Shown here: positions 5,707 through 6,160 of the stretch, piece after piece
Layout: every line of letters begins with the position of its first letter
Position numbering within the stretch: position 1 is the stretch's first letter
Origin: Myxococcales bacterium
GTDB taxonomy: Bacteria > Desulfobacterota_B > Binatia > UBA1149 > SPBQ01
DNA: 6,160 bases
Assembly: GCA_004525875.1 (NCBI GenBank)
Contig: SPBQ01000150.1
Coordinates: forward strand, 1-6,160
Direction: 5' to 3'
Position numbers and translations under genes: made by a program
The notes under the pieces: generated by a model
Seen by the model: the letters and a program-made list of their open reading frames with translations, nothing else
Told to the model about the DNA's origin: nothing
Databases searched by the model: none

Positions 5707-6160
5707 ATGAAACCGAGTCTCTGTCTCTACGCGAGCACGCTGTTGCTGCTCACCGTGCTCACGGCCGCGACGGCCAATGCCGACGATGCTACAGCCCCAT
5801 CGGCCGGTGCGCCGCGCAGCCAGGAAGATCTCGAGCGGGAGATCGACGAGCTGCATCGACGGCTGGAGATTCTCGCGGCCGAGGTACGCAACGTGAAGGA
5901 GGCCCAGACGGTACCTGAGAAGGTCGAGTTGAAGAGTGCCTACGGGATGGGGCCGGCGGCCTCGAAGGTCTATGCAAAAGAGCGAGGCCTCTCGCTCGGC
6001 GGCTACGGCGAGTTCAATTTCAAGAAAGAGGTGGCCGATGAGATCGGCGACGACGTCTTCGATTTCGTCCGCTTCGTCGGCTACGTCGGCTACAAGTTCA
6101 CCGACAAGCTGCTGATGAATGCCGAGATCGAGGTCGAACATGCCTCGACCGACGCCGGTG
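5707..6160 (+). CDS. Porin-like outer-membrane beta-barrel protein with N-terminal coiled coil (3' end outside window)
   Basis: The gene begins at an ATG with GGAGG 5 bases upstream (5697-5701), and 151 codons are visible. The product starts with a Sec signal peptide: MKPS, a leucine-rich core at 12-18, and probable cleavage after ANA at 25. A linker leads to a coiled coil at about 39-66 with a regular heptad pattern (L42, I46, L49, L53, L56, V60, V63). Next comes AYGMGPAASKVY, then GLSLGGYGEFNF, FDFVRFVGYVGYKFTDKLLM and NAEIEVEHA, alternating polar and aromatic/hydrophobic residues typical of outer-membrane beta strands. Related porin-like proteins with this signal/coiled-coil/GGYGE arrangement are widespread, but the substrate is not known to me. 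A coiled coil before a barrel recalls sucrose porin ScrY, where it joins the trimer in the periplasm. The Fur box upstream suggests a role under iron limitation, possibly uptake of an iron complex or another solute. It could also be assigned to the phosphate-selective (OprP/OprO-type) porins; the rest of the barrel is needed to decide. Confidence 0.8.
   Translation, partial: MKPSLCLYASTLLLLTVLTAATANADDATAPSAGAPRSQEDLEREIDELHRRLEILAAEVRNVKEAQTVPEKVELKSAYGMGPAASKVYAKERGLSLGGYGEFNFKKEVADEIGDDVFDFVRFVGYVGYKFTDKLLMNAEIEVEHASTDAG

Noticed and set aside
5521..6141. Minus-strand 206-residue open frame at the right end
   Set aside because: It is antisense to the porin-like gene, whose signal peptide, ribosome binding site and Fur-box promoter all support the plus strand.

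Overview
This window looks like chromosomal DNA from a high-GC, Gram-negative (didermic) bacterium. The GC richness is visible throughout. The cell-envelope type is inferred from a lipoprotein-type MltA lytic transglycosylase and a secreted outer-membrane porin-like protein. The species cannot be read from the sequence. Myxococcota/Desulfobacterota-like or similar uncultured lineages would fit, but that is a weak guess. There are no tRNA, rRNA, CRISPR or mobile-element signatures, and no gene-free stretch longer than about 180 bases.

Left half (1-2868, minus strand): the glycolate oxidase operon glcD-glcE-glcF, read right to left. glcD and glcE share one base (TGATG). glcE and glcF are 2 bases apart, and glcF starts at a GTG and runs off the left edge after 52 codons. 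GlcD and GlcE are related FAD proteins and GlcF carries 4Fe-4S clusters. Together they oxidise glycolate to glyoxylate and pass electrons to the membrane. Diverging from glcD across an 84-base gap is a class V aminotransferase (2953-4128, plus strand) that closely resembles alanine-glyoxylate aminotransferase. The likely combined job is glycolate -> glyoxylate -> glycine. The gap between the two units holds two clear symmetric elements, an 8-base inverted repeat covering the glcD ribosome binding site and a composite palindrome. Both are candidates for regulation.

Right half (4129-6160, plus strand): mltA, a murein lytic transglycosylase lipoprotein with its own sigma-70-like promoter and an unusual leader with two adjacent tetraloop hairpins. 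After a 182-base gap comes the 5' part of a porin-like gene, cut by the right edge. That gap contains a near-consensus Fur box lying over a TTGACA-N17-TATCAG promoter, so the porin-like protein is probably repressed by iron.

No wholly new multi-gene system is evident; the protein-coding content belongs to known families. The most interesting signals are regulatory or structural: the Fur-box promoter, the symmetric elements in the divergent gap, the mltA leader hairpins, and a perfect 17-base inverted repeat flush with the left edge that may be either real or a sequence artefact.
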